A stretch of 34,574 bases of DNA from assembly GCA_019313695.1 (NCBI GenBank), contig JAFDAS010000009.1, positions 1 to 34,574 on the forward strand. The letters run 5' to 3'. The position numbers and the translations under genes were made by a program. The DNA is from Deltaproteobacteria bacterium (GTDB lineage: Bacteria > Desulfobacterota > Syntrophia > Syntrophales > UBA2210). Under the pieces are notes generated by a model. The model had not been told where the DNA came from. It made no database searches and saw nothing but the letters and a program-made list of their open reading frames with translations. How positions within the stretch are numbered: the stretch's first letter is position 1; the number at the start of each line of letters is the position of its first letter. Shown here piece by piece: positions 1-7,174 of this stretch.

Positions 1-258
1 CACTGGGTTCCCCGCCGTATCGAGGCCCATGTAAAGCTATGCGTTCTTTCTCTCCTGATAGAGCGTGTCGCAGAGATCGAATGTAATGACACATGGAGCA
101 GGATTCAGCACAATTTTGAAGGTCTTCAGGTCTCAGAATTTCGAACAAATTCTCACAAATTCTTCAGGCGCAATGAAATAACGCCCAATATCCGCAACAT
201 CCTGAAAAAACTAAAGGTTCCAACCCCCAACCTGGTCGCGGAACTCGAAAAACTGTAA
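1..258 (+). mobile_element. Transposase, C-terminal 85 residues (IS4/IS1634-type), cut by the window edge
   Basis: An open frame enters from the left edge and stops with TAA at 256-258. The reading HWVPRRIEAHVKLCVLSLL near its start matches the RIxAH...L..L pattern at the C-terminus of IS4/IS1634-type DDE transposases, just after the catalytic core. The catalytic residues lie outside the window. The stop is followed after 14 bp by a perfect 68-bp tandem duplication, which may include the right end of the element. I cannot see the left end, so whether the copy is intact is unknown. The family assignment is from memory of the motif; the idea that this is a transposase tail is firmer than the exact family. 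Confidence 0.65.
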
Positions 259-272
259 AAACACCCCTGATT

Positions 273-408
273 TTGTAGACACACGCCTGTTTTTCAATAT
301 CGGTGTATCTGTATGTTATTGCACACTATCTGACGATTCGTTGTAGACACACGCCTGTTTTTCAATATCGGTGTATCTGTATGTTATTGCACACTATCTG
401 ACGATTCG
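273..408. repeat. Perfect 68-bp direct tandem repeat (two copies)
   Basis: Bases 273-340 and 341-408 are identical, copy directly against copy, beginning TTGTAGACACACGCCTG and ending CTGACGATTCG. The repeat lies between the transposase stop (258) and the stop codon of a small reverse-strand ORF (410). It may be a duplicated IS end or a local replication-slippage product; IS1634-type elements are known for long target duplications, but those flank the element instead of lying in tandem at one end. Confidence 0.9.
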
Positions 409-409
409 C

Positions 410-577
410 TTACTTACTGATCCCAAACGCAAGTAAAAGTTTACCAGTGCGTTTATCGGTAGTTCGCAACCACTCTATAATCCAAATGTTAGTAGATTTT
501 ATAACCGCTTCAACAGGTGGACCTGGAAGGCTATCAAATAATGACTTTTCAGCATCTGTTAAAACGATTTTATCCAT
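410..577 (-). CDS. Small hypothetical protein (55 aa), possibly truncated at its C-terminus
   Basis: ATG at 577 reading leftwards to TAA at 410-412, giving 55 residues that start MDKIVLTDAEKSLFDSLPG and end LLLAFGISK. I do not recognise the family. The protein is polar with a hydrophobic middle (STNIWIIEWL) and has no clear membrane segment. Its start lies 23 bp beyond an attC-like hairpin, as expected for the next cassette in a reverse-strand integron array. Its stop falls 2 bp from the 68-bp tandem repeat, so the original C-terminus may have been lost when the mobile element arrived. No strong ribosome binding site is visible, so it may not be expressed. Confidence 0.4.
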   Translation of the reverse strand: MDKIVLTDAEKSLFDSLPGPPVEAVIKSTNIWIIEWLRTTDKRTGKLLLAFGISK

Positions 578-600
578 AACGATTTGAATTATACCTTGGC

Positions 601-660
601 ACTTAACGCCGCTGTTGGAGCGGGCGCGGCATTTTGCGATCCGCTGAAAGATCGTTCGGC
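601..660 (-). repeat. attC-like integron recombination site (candidate)
   Basis: Read on the reverse strand this 60-bp segment has the layout of an attC site: an R''-like box GCCGAAC (660-654), L'' TTTCAGCGG (649-641), a central GC-rich stretch, L' CCGCTCCAA (623-615) that pairs with L'' at 7 of 9 positions, and R' GTTAAGT (607-601) matching GTTRRRY, preceded by GC. It lies 28 bp after the stop of one small ORF and 23 bp before the start of the next, both on the same strand. R'' departs from RYYYAAC at one base, and the opposite orientation is also conceivable, so this is a candidate only. No integrase gene is present. Confidence 0.42.
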
Positions 661-688
661 TTGCAAGCTATAATAGTTCGTGGTGGCG

Positions 689-925
689 CTAATTGCTACT
701 TTTCTTATCAACAACGGCACCAATATACAGTAATAATGTGGGTATATAAAATAGCCACCCAGTAAAGCTGGCGGCCGGAAACAACATGAGAAGGGGGGCA
801 ATAACTGAACTAATCTTTATAAACTTTTTATGAATACAATTTCTCCTCTCGGCAATAACCCATGGCCCGGCAAAATATCCAATGATAACCAATAAAAATG
901 TTGTTGTGAGCAAAGACGACTTCAT
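689..925 (-). CDS. Small membrane protein (78 aa), unknown function
   Basis: The reading frame starts at ATG 925, preceded by AAAAGG; an upstream TTG at 955 would add ten residues but lacks a better ribosome site. Two hydrophobic stretches are visible, LLTTTFLLVIIGYFAGPWVI near residues 5-24 and a longer one at about 44-70 (IAPLLMLFPAASF... then FYIPTLLLYIGAVV), separated by a short basic loop (ERRNCIHKKF). It therefore looks like a two- or three-pass inner-membrane protein. I do not recognise the family. The attC-like site follows directly, so it may be an integron cassette ORF; such cassettes often encode small unknown proteins. Function cannot be inferred. Confidence 0.45.
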   Translation of the reverse strand: MKSSLLTTTFLLVIIGYFAGPWVIAERRNCIHKKFIKISSVIAPLLMLFPAASFTGWLFYIPTLLLYIGAVVDKKSSN

Positions 926-1028
926 ATAATATTTAAACCTTTTATCAAAAAACAATATTGGCTCAAGATCGGAACTTTACTCTGTATTTTTTTCTAAAGC
1001 CTCATTGACATACGACTGTAATTATCGA

Positions 1029-1080
1029 CCGACCTAATCCTGCAGGAAATATTACCGACCTAATCCTGCAGGAAATATTA
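1029..1080. repeat. 26-bp perfect tandem repeat (two copies)
   Basis: CCGACCTAATCCTGCAGGAA plus six further bases (AATATTA region) occurs twice head to tail at 1029-1054 and 1055-1080. Each unit contains the 8-bp palindrome CCTGCAGG. The surrounding stretch 926-1168 contains no supported gene; I see no other structure there beyond this repeat. Confidence 0.85.
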
Positions 1081-1168
1081 GGGACACTTCCCATATTATT
1101 TCCCCTTCTTCTTTCCGGCACCGTTAGAAAAACCTTTTAATGTGGTTTGTTGGGTCACATCTTAAAGC

Positions 1169-1191
1169 AAAATAGTCGCTGCCACTATTTT
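1169..1191 (-). terminator. Hairpin downstream of higBA, likely rho-independent terminator
   Basis: AAAATAGT (1169-1176) and ACTATTTT (1184-1191) form a perfect 8-bp stem with a 7-base loop. On the reverse strand the hairpin lies 13 bp after the higA stop and its 3' arm runs into TTTTGCTTT. The stem is AT-rich, so termination may be weak; because the other strand also ends in a T run it could act in both directions. Confidence 0.5.
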
Positions 1192-1204
1192 TTATGGATG
1201 GCTT

Positions 1205-1495
1205 TTATACTGAAACTGCCAATGGCTCTATCTCATCCAGATTTATGATTTTTTTAGCATGCCACAGATTGTAACTATCCTGCATCGCCAACCAACTTTC
1301 AGGACTGCGCCCCAGCCCCTTAGAAAGCCGCAGGGCCATTTCAGGGCTCACGTTACTCTGACCTTTAATCAAACGTAAAAAGGTGGAGGGTGACACTTTG
1401 AGTTTAAGGGCAACGCTGCGATAGCTTACGTTTAGTGGCTCCAGATATACTTCCCGGACAAACTCTCCGGGATGAGGTGGATTGTACATACCCAT
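1205..1495 (-). CDS. higA: HigA-type antitoxin, XRE helix-turn-helix protein
   Basis: A 96-residue protein opening MGMYNPPHPGEFVREVYLEP: the PPHPGE motif is the hallmark of the HigA antitoxin family, followed by a helix-turn-helix (SYRSVALKLKVSPSTFLRLI, about residues 24-43) and a dimerisation region (SPEMALRLSKGLGRSPESW). HigA neutralises HigB by binding it and, with it, represses their shared promoter. The start codon ATG at 1495 shares one base with the toxin stop (TAATG), so translation is coupled. Toxin-first order is typical of higBA and opposite to most other type II systems. The family assignment is secure; activity is inferred. Confidence 0.93.
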   Translation of the reverse strand: MGMYNPPHPGEFVREVYLEPLNVSYRSVALKLKVSPSTFLRLIKGQSNVSPEMALRLSKGLGRSPESWLAMQDSYNLWHAKKIINLDEIEPLAVSV

Positions 1496-1773
1496 TAGTG
1501 ATAATCCTCATAATTGACAACATGTACGTTGCCATCTTGAAATTTAAATGTAATACGCCAGTTTTTGCTTACATCTATTGCCCATAAACCCACCCTACCG
1601 CCCTTCAATGGGTGCAAACGAAAGCCCGGCAAGTTTATGTCTTCAATGTCAGTTGCAGTATCCATGGCGATTAAACGCATTCTGAGCTTTTGTTCGTGAT
1701 ATGGCTGAATTCCTGCTACGCTGCCGGTATTGTAAAATTTTTCCAAACCCTTATGCTTGAATGATTTAATCAT
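1495..1773 (-). CDS. higB: HigB-type toxin, RelE/ParE-superfamily mRNA interferase
   Basis: A 92-residue basic protein. The stretch FRLHPLKGGRVGLWAIDVSK followed by NWRITFKF and the terminal VVNYEDYH are characteristic of HigB toxins (plasmid-maintenance killer family), which cut mRNA on the translating ribosome. Length is normal for the family and no key region is missing, so the toxin looks intact. It overlaps higA by one base. The start is ATG at 1773; a GGAG at 1788-1785 lies 11 bases upstream. The same upstream bases also hold a plausible -10 box, so the transcript may begin almost at the start codon. It is autoregulated, judging from the operator palindrome upstream. Confidence 0.92.
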   Translation of the reverse strand: MIKSFKHKGLEKFYNTGSVAGIQPYHEQKLRMRLIAMDTATDIEDINLPGFRLHPLKGGRVGLWAIDVSKNWRITFKFQDGNVHVVNYEDYH

Positions 1774-1778
1774 ATTAC

Positions 1779-1810
1779 ATTATACTCCATATTGCGCAAT
1801 ACGCAATATG
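1779..1810 (-). promoter_or_regulatory. higBA promoter with operator palindrome
   Basis: On the reverse strand, TTGCGT (1806-1801), a 16-bp spacer and TATAAT (1784-1779) form a credible promoter. A perfect inverted repeat CATATTGCG-n5-CGCAATATG (1788-1810) covers the -35 box and much of the spacer, which is where the HigA/HigBA repressor would bind. The predicted transcript start falls within a base or two of the higB ATG at 1773. Confidence 0.7.
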
Positions 1811-1964
1811 TTTTTAAGGAAAAAGCTCTGTAAATAGATTGGATCATTCTTCAAATTGTCATTTGGGGGTTTTGCAATGCAATATTCCATCTATACAGTA
1901 TCGAACAACCCATTTGAAATGTGTTACTGCAAGACCTGTCCCTATTTTCCAATGGGTTAAACCG

Positions 1965-3773
1965 TCATCTTCTCTTGAACATCCTCTCTAAATCCCTTAT
2001 GTCAATTACCGCATAGGTAGGTCTTCCGTGAGGACAGGTTGCCGCGAATGGTATCGAATCAAGGTCTTCACACAACGCCGCGATCTCTGAATCCGTCAAG
2101 CTGTGATTGGCTTTGACGGCCCCCTTGCACGCCATCGTGGTAAGGATTTTGTCTCTTGTTTCATCGATATTCGCAGTCTTCCCTGTATCCCCGATTTCTT
2201 CTATTATATCGGAAATAAGCTCTTCCAGATTGCACCCAGTCAGGAAGGCGGGGATTTGCTTTATTAGTATCGTGTTCTCGCCATACCGCTCCACACCAAG
2301 TCCAACGTCTTTCAGCGCATCAATATTATTCATCAGTAGATCAAAGCGACCGGGTTGAAGGTTCACAACTTCTGGAAACAATAAGCCTTGGATTTGTGTT
2401 TCCTCTCCCGTGGACATTTTAAGCTTTTCAAAAAGCACTCTCTCATGAGCGGCATGCTGATCCACTAAAATAAGCGCCCCGGTCGATGAAAATACAAGAT
2501 ACGTGTCCGCAATCTGTCCCAGGTATTTGAGAGATGAGAAGGTTACCGTGTCTTCCGGCACATCACGCTCGTTGAAAAGGTTTGGCAGTTCCTTCTCGCC
2601 TTCTCTCCCGCCGAAAGAATCCGGTGCTTTCCTCGTTCCCTCCTCAGAAACATTCATGCTAAAGGTTTTTTTTTCAGCGCCTGACAGAACAGTGTACCTT
2701 TTTAAAACATCTCCAACTCTTTCTCTGTACGCGTCCGCGCTCACTCCAAAAGAAGGCTCGGGGAAACCAGTCCTGACGGCAGACATACCTGACAGTGCCC
2801 CGGAAAGGGTATCTGTAACAAGACTGTATATGTCTGACGAATTTCTGAAACGTACCTCCATCTTGGCCGGGTGAACATTGATATCCACATCCGAGGCAGG
2901 CATATCTACAAACAGAACGACGTAAGGAAACCTCCGGGGTTCTATCAATCTCCTGTAAGAAGTTATAACCGAATGATTCAGGAGTCTGTCCCTTATGAAC
3001 CTGTTGTTGATAAAATAGAACTGCCCCTTCGTGTTTGATCTTGTGCGATCAGGCGTGGAGATCACCCCATGAAGGGTTGTCTCTCCCCTTTGTCCCTCGA
3101 TCTCAAGGGTGTGCCTCTCGAAGTCTTCGCCAAACACAAGAGCTATTCTGTCGGACAGGTTTTTCGTTTTGGGCACATTAAGGACAGTTTTGCCGTTTGC
3201 AACGACCCTTATCTTCACTCCCGGATTGGAAAGAGCCAGCCTCATCATGGCATCTATGCAGTGGGTCTGCTCTGTGGCGTCCCCCTTCATGAACTTCATC
3301 CGGGCCGGCGTGGAATAAAAGATATCACTGACAGACACCGACGTGCCGACAGGACATCCGGCATCAATAATCTCTTCGATTCTGCCCCCCTTCACCAATG
3401 CCCGCGTGCCTGACAGAGACCCTTTTTTTCTTGTCAGCATTTCAATCCTGGATATGGAAGCTATGCTCGCGATGGCCTCCCCCCGGAATCCAAAGGAGGC
3501 TATATTATTAATGTCTTCAAATGTGTATATCTTGCTCGTGGCGTGTCGTTCAAACGCGAGAGCCACGTCATCCCTGCCGATCCCCCTGCCGTTATCCACA
3601 ATCTTTACAGACCGCTTCCCTCCACCCTCAAGTTCAACGAGGATATCGGTCGCGCCGGCATCAAGGGAATTCTCGACAAGCTCCTTGACTATGGAGGCAG
3701 GCCTTTCAATTACCTCGCCGGCGGCTATCCTGTTGGACAGCTCTTCAGACATAACAACTATTTTTTCCTGCAA
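1965..3773 (-). CDS. mutL: DNA mismatch repair protein MutL with endonuclease domain
   Basis: 602 residues. The N-terminal GHKL ATPase carries ENSLDAGATD (34-43; E34 and N35 are the catalytic and Mg-binding positions), DNGRGI (60-65) and FGFRGEA (94-100). A variable linker follows, then the C-terminal dimerisation/nuclease domain with DQHAAHERVLFE (438-449), a full match to the DQHA-x2-E-x4-E metal-binding motif, plus ACKGAVK (548-554) and CPHGRP (580-585). It is therefore the nicking MutL type found in bacteria that lack MutH-style strand discrimination. The start is a TTG at 3773: GAGGAG lies six bases upstream, while the first internal ATG (3752) has no ribosome site. rfbD ends 15 bp upstream, so the two are probably co-transcribed. 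Confidence 0.96.
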   Translation of the reverse strand: MQEKIVVMSEELSNRIAAGEVIERPASIVKELVENSLDAGATDILVELEGGGKRSVKIVDNGRGIGRDDVALAFERHATSKIYTFEDINNIASFGFRGEAIASIASISRIEMLTRKKGSLSGTRALVKGGRIEEIIDAGCPVGTSVSVSDIFYSTPARMKFMKGDATEQTHCIDAMMRLALSNPGVKIRVVANGKTVLNVPKTKNLSDRIALVFGEDFERHTLEIEGQRGETTLHGVISTPDRTRSNTKGQFYFINNRFIRDRLLNHSVITSYRRLIEPRRFPYVVLFVDMPASDVDINVHPAKMEVRFRNSSDIYSLVTDTLSGALSGMSAVRTGFPEPSFGVSADAYRERVGDVLKRYTVLSGAEKKTFSMNVSEEGTRKAPDSFGGREGEKELPNLFNERDVPEDTVTFSSLKYLGQIADTYLVFSSTGALILVDQHAAHERVLFEKLKMSTGEETQIQGLLFPEVVNLQPGRFDLLMNNIDALKDVGLGVERYGENTILIKQIPAFLTGCNLEELISDIIEEIGDTGKTANIDETRDKILTTMACKGAVKANHSLTDSEIAALCEDLDSIPFAATCPHGRPTYAVIDIRDLERMFKRR

Positions 3774-3788
3774 GGCTATCTCCTCAGC

Positions 3789-4625
3789 TTATGCGGCCAT
3801 ATAATCCTTCAGCGCTATCTGCCAGAATCTCATCGTTCTGTGTGTGGCATCGGCAAATTTTCTGCAACTGAGGCCCGAATATTCGGGACGTGGCGCGCGC
3901 CTGGCAAGTTCTGTCGTTTTTATCGGAACGACCCTGACATCCTCCATGCCTTTGTATTCCAGTATTTTCAGAGCAAACTGATACCAGCTGCATGTTCCTC
4001 TGTTCGTTACGTGGAAAATGCCCCTGTAATCACCCTCAATAAGTACTCTTACCGCCGCCGCCAGATCCACTGTATAAGTAGGAGATCCCGTCTGATCGTC
4101 GACCACTTCCAACTCCCCTGTTTCTTTCGCTTTTTCCACTATTGCCCTGACAAAGTTTCTTCCATTATCTCCATAAAGCCAGGATGTCCTCAGGAGTATG
4201 TAATTATCGGAAAATTCTCTGAGATACTCCTCACCCTTCAACTTGGATCTCCCATAGGTGTTTATGGGATTGCATGCATCATCCTCTGTATAGGGGGTCC
4301 CCTTCGTACCATCGAACACATAATCGGTGCTGAAGTGGATCAGTTTGATGTCTGTCCCTCTGCAGGCCAGGGCAAGGTTCTTTACACCGTCGGCATTTAC
4401 GGAAAAACATCCGGCCTCATCCGTCTCACAGCCATCCACATTCGTATAGGCGGCCGCGTTTATGACTACATCCGCGCCTGATTCATCAATTACATGCCTG
4501 CAATCGGAGGCGGATGATATGTTAAAATCTTCAATATCTTTCCCGATCACATCATGAAATCCGCCAAGAGTTGTCACAAGATCGGTTCCAAGCATTCCCT
4601 TATATCCCAGCACCAGTATTCTCAT
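3789..4625 (-). CDS. rfbD: dTDP-4-dehydrorhamnose reductase (RmlD/RfbD family)
   Basis: 278 residues of the short-chain dehydrogenase/reductase fold. The N-terminal GYKGMLG (8-14) is the nucleotide-binding glycine motif, INAAAYTNVDGCE is the RmlD signature, STDYVFDG gives the catalytic Thr region, and YGRSKLKGE holds the catalytic Tyr and Lys. The enzyme reduces dTDP-4-keto-rhamnose to dTDP-L-rhamnose for surface polysaccharide. Its ATG (4625-4623) overlaps the truA stop by one base (TGATG), with GGGAGG upstream, so the long open frame continuing further upstream is not used. No other rhamnose genes (rfbA, B, C) are adjacent; it sits alone in a housekeeping operon, as seen in various genomes. 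Confidence 0.92.
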   Translation of the reverse strand: MRILVLGYKGMLGTDLVTTLGGFHDVIGKDIEDFNISSASDCRHVIDESGADVVINAAAYTNVDGCETDEAGCFSVNADGVKNLALACRGTDIKLIHFSTDYVFDGTKGTPYTEDDACNPINTYGRSKLKGEEYLREFSDNYILLRTSWLYGDNGRNFVRAIVEKAKETGELEVVDDQTGSPTYTVDLAAAVRVLIEGDYRGIFHVTNRGTCSWYQFALKILEYKGMEDVRVVPIKTTELARRAPRPEYSGLSCRKFADATHRTMRFWQIALKDYMAA

Positions 4626-5359
4626 CAGTATCTGACCTCCCTGAGAAAAAGCCCCTGCGGAGGGGCCGTGATGCCGGCCTGGGTCCTGTCCCTGGCACCC
4701 ATTATTTCTTCGAATCCGGCAGGCGTGATGATTCCCTTCCCCACATCGACAAGAAGACCGACGATATTTCTCACCATATAACGCAGAAAGCCGTTTGCCT
4801 CTACGGTGAATGAAATCATGTCGTCCTTCACACCAACGGAAGTATCGATAACTGTTCTTATATGGTTTTCGGAATCGCACCCGGCAGCGCAAAAAGATGA
4901 AAAATCGTGCCTTCCCTTAAGCAGTGTCGCCGCTTCTCCCATCGCGTCTGCATCAAGGGGGGCGCGCACATGCCAGGAATAATTTCTGTAGAGGGCCGTT
5001 CTCACCGGGTTATTGAATATCCTGTATGTGTATACCTTGCTCTTCGCGCTGTAGCGCGCGTGAAAATCCTCTTCAGTATCTCTCAGGTCTTTTACAACAA
5101 TATCTTCGGGAAGAAGACTGTTTATTCCCTTCAGGAGATTCTCGCACCTTAGGGCCGACTTCGTCCTGAAGTTTACCACCTGATTCAGGGCGTGAACGCC
5201 GGCATCCGTTCTTCCTGAGGCCGTCAACCTTATTTTTTCCTGTGTGATGATACCTGTCTTTTCTTCAAGTACTTCCTGAATGCTGATGCCGTTGGGCTGT
5301 ATTTGCCATCCATGATAGGAGGTACCGTCATATTCGCAAATAATCCTGACGTTTCTCAT
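4625..5359 (-). CDS. truA: tRNA pseudouridine(38-40) synthase TruA
   Basis: About 244 residues from the preferred start. RIICEYDGTSYHGWQIQP is the N-terminal TruA signature, and SGRTDAGVHA contains the catalytic Asp. FLRYMVRNIVG in the C-terminal half is the conserved RNA-binding/active-site helix. TruA converts uridines 38-40 of the tRNA anticodon arm to pseudouridine. I prefer the ATG at 5359, 17 bp after the pgk stop with GGGGGA upstream; an ATG at 5398 would add 13 non-conserved residues and overlap pgk. The gene is coupled to rfbD downstream by a 1-base overlap. Confidence 0.95.
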   Translation of the reverse strand: MRNVRIICEYDGTSYHGWQIQPNGISIQEVLEEKTGIITQEKIRLTASGRTDAGVHALNQVVNFRTKSALRCENLLKGINSLLPEDIVVKDLRDTEEDFHARYSAKSKVYTYRIFNNPVRTALYRNYSWHVRAPLDADAMGEAATLLKGRHDFSSFCAAGCDSENHIRTVIDTSVGVKDDMISFTVEANGFLRYMVRNIVGLLVDVGKGIITPAGFEEIMGARDRTQAGITAPPQGLFLREVRY

Positions 5360-5376
5360 AAGGCCCGGTCCCCCGG

Positions 5377-6573
5377 TCAATCCATCTTCTTTTCCCATTC
5401 ATTAAGAGCCTTGACCGCCGGCAATTTCTTGCCCTCCAGAAGTTCAAGGGATGCGCCACCTCCGGTGGATATATAGGTAATATAATCGCTTTGTCCCGCT
5501 CTGTGAACCGCGACATCCGTATCTCCCCCTCCGACGATGGTAAGGGCATGGGACTGCGCAACGGTATGAACCATGGAAAAGGTGCCCATGCTGAACGCGT
5601 CGATCTCAAACACACCCATGGGACCATTCCACATAATCGTCTTCGCGTCACTGAGCGCCTCGCGGAAGAGGGCAATAGAGGCGGGGCCGATATCGAGACC
5701 CATCCAGTTGGGGTCTATCTCCTGAACAGGTACGATCTTTGTCACCGCTTTCGGATCGGCCTCTTCGGCGATAACACAATCAACTGGAAGGTATAATTTT
5801 ACGCCCCTTTCCTTTGCTATCTTGATACCCCGGCGCGCCATATTAACAAGGTTCTCTTCCACGAGGGATGTGCCCACCTCGTGCCCCATCGCCTTCAGAA
5901 AGGTAAAAGCCATCCCCCCCCCTATTATCATCTTGTCAACTCTTCTGATAAGATTCGCAAGGGCTTCCAGCTTGTCTGATACCTTTGAACCACCGATTAT
6001 GGCCACAAAGGGACGTAAGGGGTTTTTAAGGGTGGTGCTGAAATAATTCAGCTCTCTTTTCATCAGGAAACCGGCGCAACATTTCTTTGCGAATTTTGTT
6101 ATTCCGACATTGGAGGCATGGGTCCTGTGGGCATTTCCGAAGGCATCATCCACGTACACATCGGCATAGCCGGCCAGTTCCCTGGCAAAATCATCAGAAT
6201 TTTCTGCTTCTTCTATGTGGAACCGCAGGTTTTCGAGCAACAAGATGCAATGAGGTTCCATACCCTGAATCAGCGTTTTTACCTCATCGCCAATACAGTC
6301 CTTCGCCAGCACAACCTCTTTGCCAAGGAGGCGTGACAGTCTCCTGGCCACGGGCTTAAGACTGAGACTGTCAATCACTTTTCCTTCCGGCCTGCCAAGG
6401 TGGGCTATCACTATTACCCGCGCGTCTTCATCCAGCGCGTAATTGATTGTGGGAAGCGCCGCCTTTATCCTCCTGTCGTCGGTAATATGTAGATCCTCAT
6501 CCAGCGGAACATTAAAATCAAACCGGCACAATACCGTTTTCCCCTTGATATCAATCTCATTTATGTATTTCAC
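5377..6573 (-). CDS. pgk: Phosphoglycerate kinase
   Basis: 398 residues, the normal length. RFDFNVPLD (17-25) is the classic N-terminal signature; HLGRPEGK, ENLRFH, DDAFGNAHRTHAS, GGSKVSDKL, WNGPMGVFE and GGGDTDVAV follow in the expected order, covering the 3-phosphoglycerate basic patch and the nucleotide site. The enzyme makes ATP from 1,3-bisphosphoglycerate in glycolysis, or runs backwards in gluconeogenesis. It starts with GTG at 6573, preceded by AGGGGAT at seven bases. Unusually it is not next to gapA or tpiA here but leads into truA, rfbD and mutL. The 100-bp gap upstream to ispF holds a short palindrome and a repeated GTTATCAGTT. Confidence 0.97.
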   Translation of the reverse strand: MKYINEIDIKGKTVLCRFDFNVPLDEDLHITDDRRIKAALPTINYALDEDARVIVIAHLGRPEGKVIDSLSLKPVARRLSRLLGKEVVLAKDCIGDEVKTLIQGMEPHCILLLENLRFHIEEAENSDDFARELAGYADVYVDDAFGNAHRTHASNVGITKFAKKCCAGFLMKRELNYFSTTLKNPLRPFVAIIGGSKVSDKLEALANLIRRVDKMIIGGGMAFTFLKAMGHEVGTSLVEENLVNMARRGIKIAKERGVKLYLPVDCVIAEEADPKAVTKIVPVQEIDPNWMGLDIGPASIALFREALSDAKTIMWNGPMGVFEIDAFSMGTFSMVHTVAQSHALTIVGGGDTDVAVHRAGQSDYITYISTGGGASLELLEGKKLPAVKALNEWEKKMD

Positions 6574-6641
6574 AAATTCATCCCCTATTCAGTTAGCAGT
6601 TATCAGTTGCCGGTTATCAGTTTTTTAACTGTAAACCGTGA

Positions 6642-6659
6642 ATCCCGACGAGTCGGGAT
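6642..6659. repeat. Short palindrome ATCCCGACGAGTCGGGAT (dispersed family)
   Basis: Arms TCCCGA and TCGGGA with a 4-base centre, located between ispF and pgk. Identical 16-bp cores recur at 7950-7965 and 34001-34016; related forms lie at 11892-11906, 15023-15040, 16389-16402, 16485-16500 and 33976-33987. Confidence 0.8.
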
Positions 6660-6673
6660 AAACCATTTTTCAG

Positions 6674-7174
6674 TCATCGGTTACTTCTCCTTGATCCCTG
6701 ACCCCTGCTCCTCATCGTAACTACCGCAAAGGCGGCTATTCCTTCACATCGTCCGGTAAAACCCATACCTTCATTGGTTGAAGCCTTGACATTTACCCGG
6801 GCCGGTTCCATATCAAGAAAATCGGCTATATTCTCAACCATCTTATTTATATATTTTCTTAAATTCGGCTTTTCCAGGACAAGAGTTGAATCAATATTAT
6901 TAACCAGGCAACCCTTCCGGGCCGCCAGTCCATTAACCTTGACCAACAACTCTCTGCTGGGAATATCCTTGTAGGCGGGATCGCTGTCGGGAAAGTGTCT
7001 CCCAAGATCACCTTCTCCAATAGCGCCAAGGATGGCGTCACAAAGGGCATGAAGCAGGACATCCGCGTCGGAATGGCCAAGGAGCCCCTTTTCATGGGAG
7101 ATTTCCACACCCCCAAGAATCAGCTTTCTCCCTGTCACCAGTCTGTGGCTGTCGTATCCGAAGCCGACTCTCAT
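6674..7174 (-). CDS. ispF: 2-C-methyl-D-erythritol 2,4-cyclodiphosphate synthase
   Basis: 166 residues. GFGYDSHRL (4-12) supplies the Asp and His zinc ligands, HSDADVLLHAL the third ligand region, HFPDSDPAYKD the substrate loop, and NVKASTNEGMGFTGRCEGI the C-terminal signature. It closes CDP-ME-2-phosphate to the cyclodiphosphate in the non-mevalonate isoprenoid pathway. Its ATG overlaps the ispD stop as ATGA, so the two are translationally coupled. The last 13 residues (MRSRGQGSRRSNR) form a basic tail beyond the usual family end, encoded just before the palindrome-bearing spacer; this probably reflects drift of the stop codon and not function. Confidence 0.96.
   Translation of the reverse strand: MRVGFGYDSHRLVTGRKLILGGVEISHEKGLLGHSDADVLLHALCDAILGAIGEGDLGRHFPDSDPAYKDIPSRELLVKVNGLAARKGCLVNNIDSTLVLEKPNLRKYINKMVENIADFLDMEPARVNVKASTNEGMGFTGRCEGIAAFAVVTMRSRGQGSRRSNR

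Noticed and set aside
273-1080. CRISPR array from the tandem repeats at 273-408 and 1029-1080
   Set aside because: Each has only two directly adjacent units with no spacers and the two sequences are unrelated; no cas gene is present.
1495-1773. HigBA as part of a larger phage-defence island
   Set aside because: No restriction, Abi, CBASS or other defence-type gene lies nearby; mutL follows directly.
1907-1958. AACCCATT/AATGGGTT inverted repeat downstream of mutL as a terminator
   Set aside because: The arms are 36 bp apart with no T run; probably chance.
3543-4481. Long forward-strand open frame (312 codons) across mutL and rfbD
   Set aside because: It is antisense to two well-supported genes, has no family resemblance and no ribosome site; it is a by-product of their codon use.
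6599-6622. GTTATCAGTT repeated twice between ispF and pgk as a regulatory site
   Set aside because: Looks like low-complexity CAGTTATCAGTT filler common between genes; no promoter position supports binding-site use.
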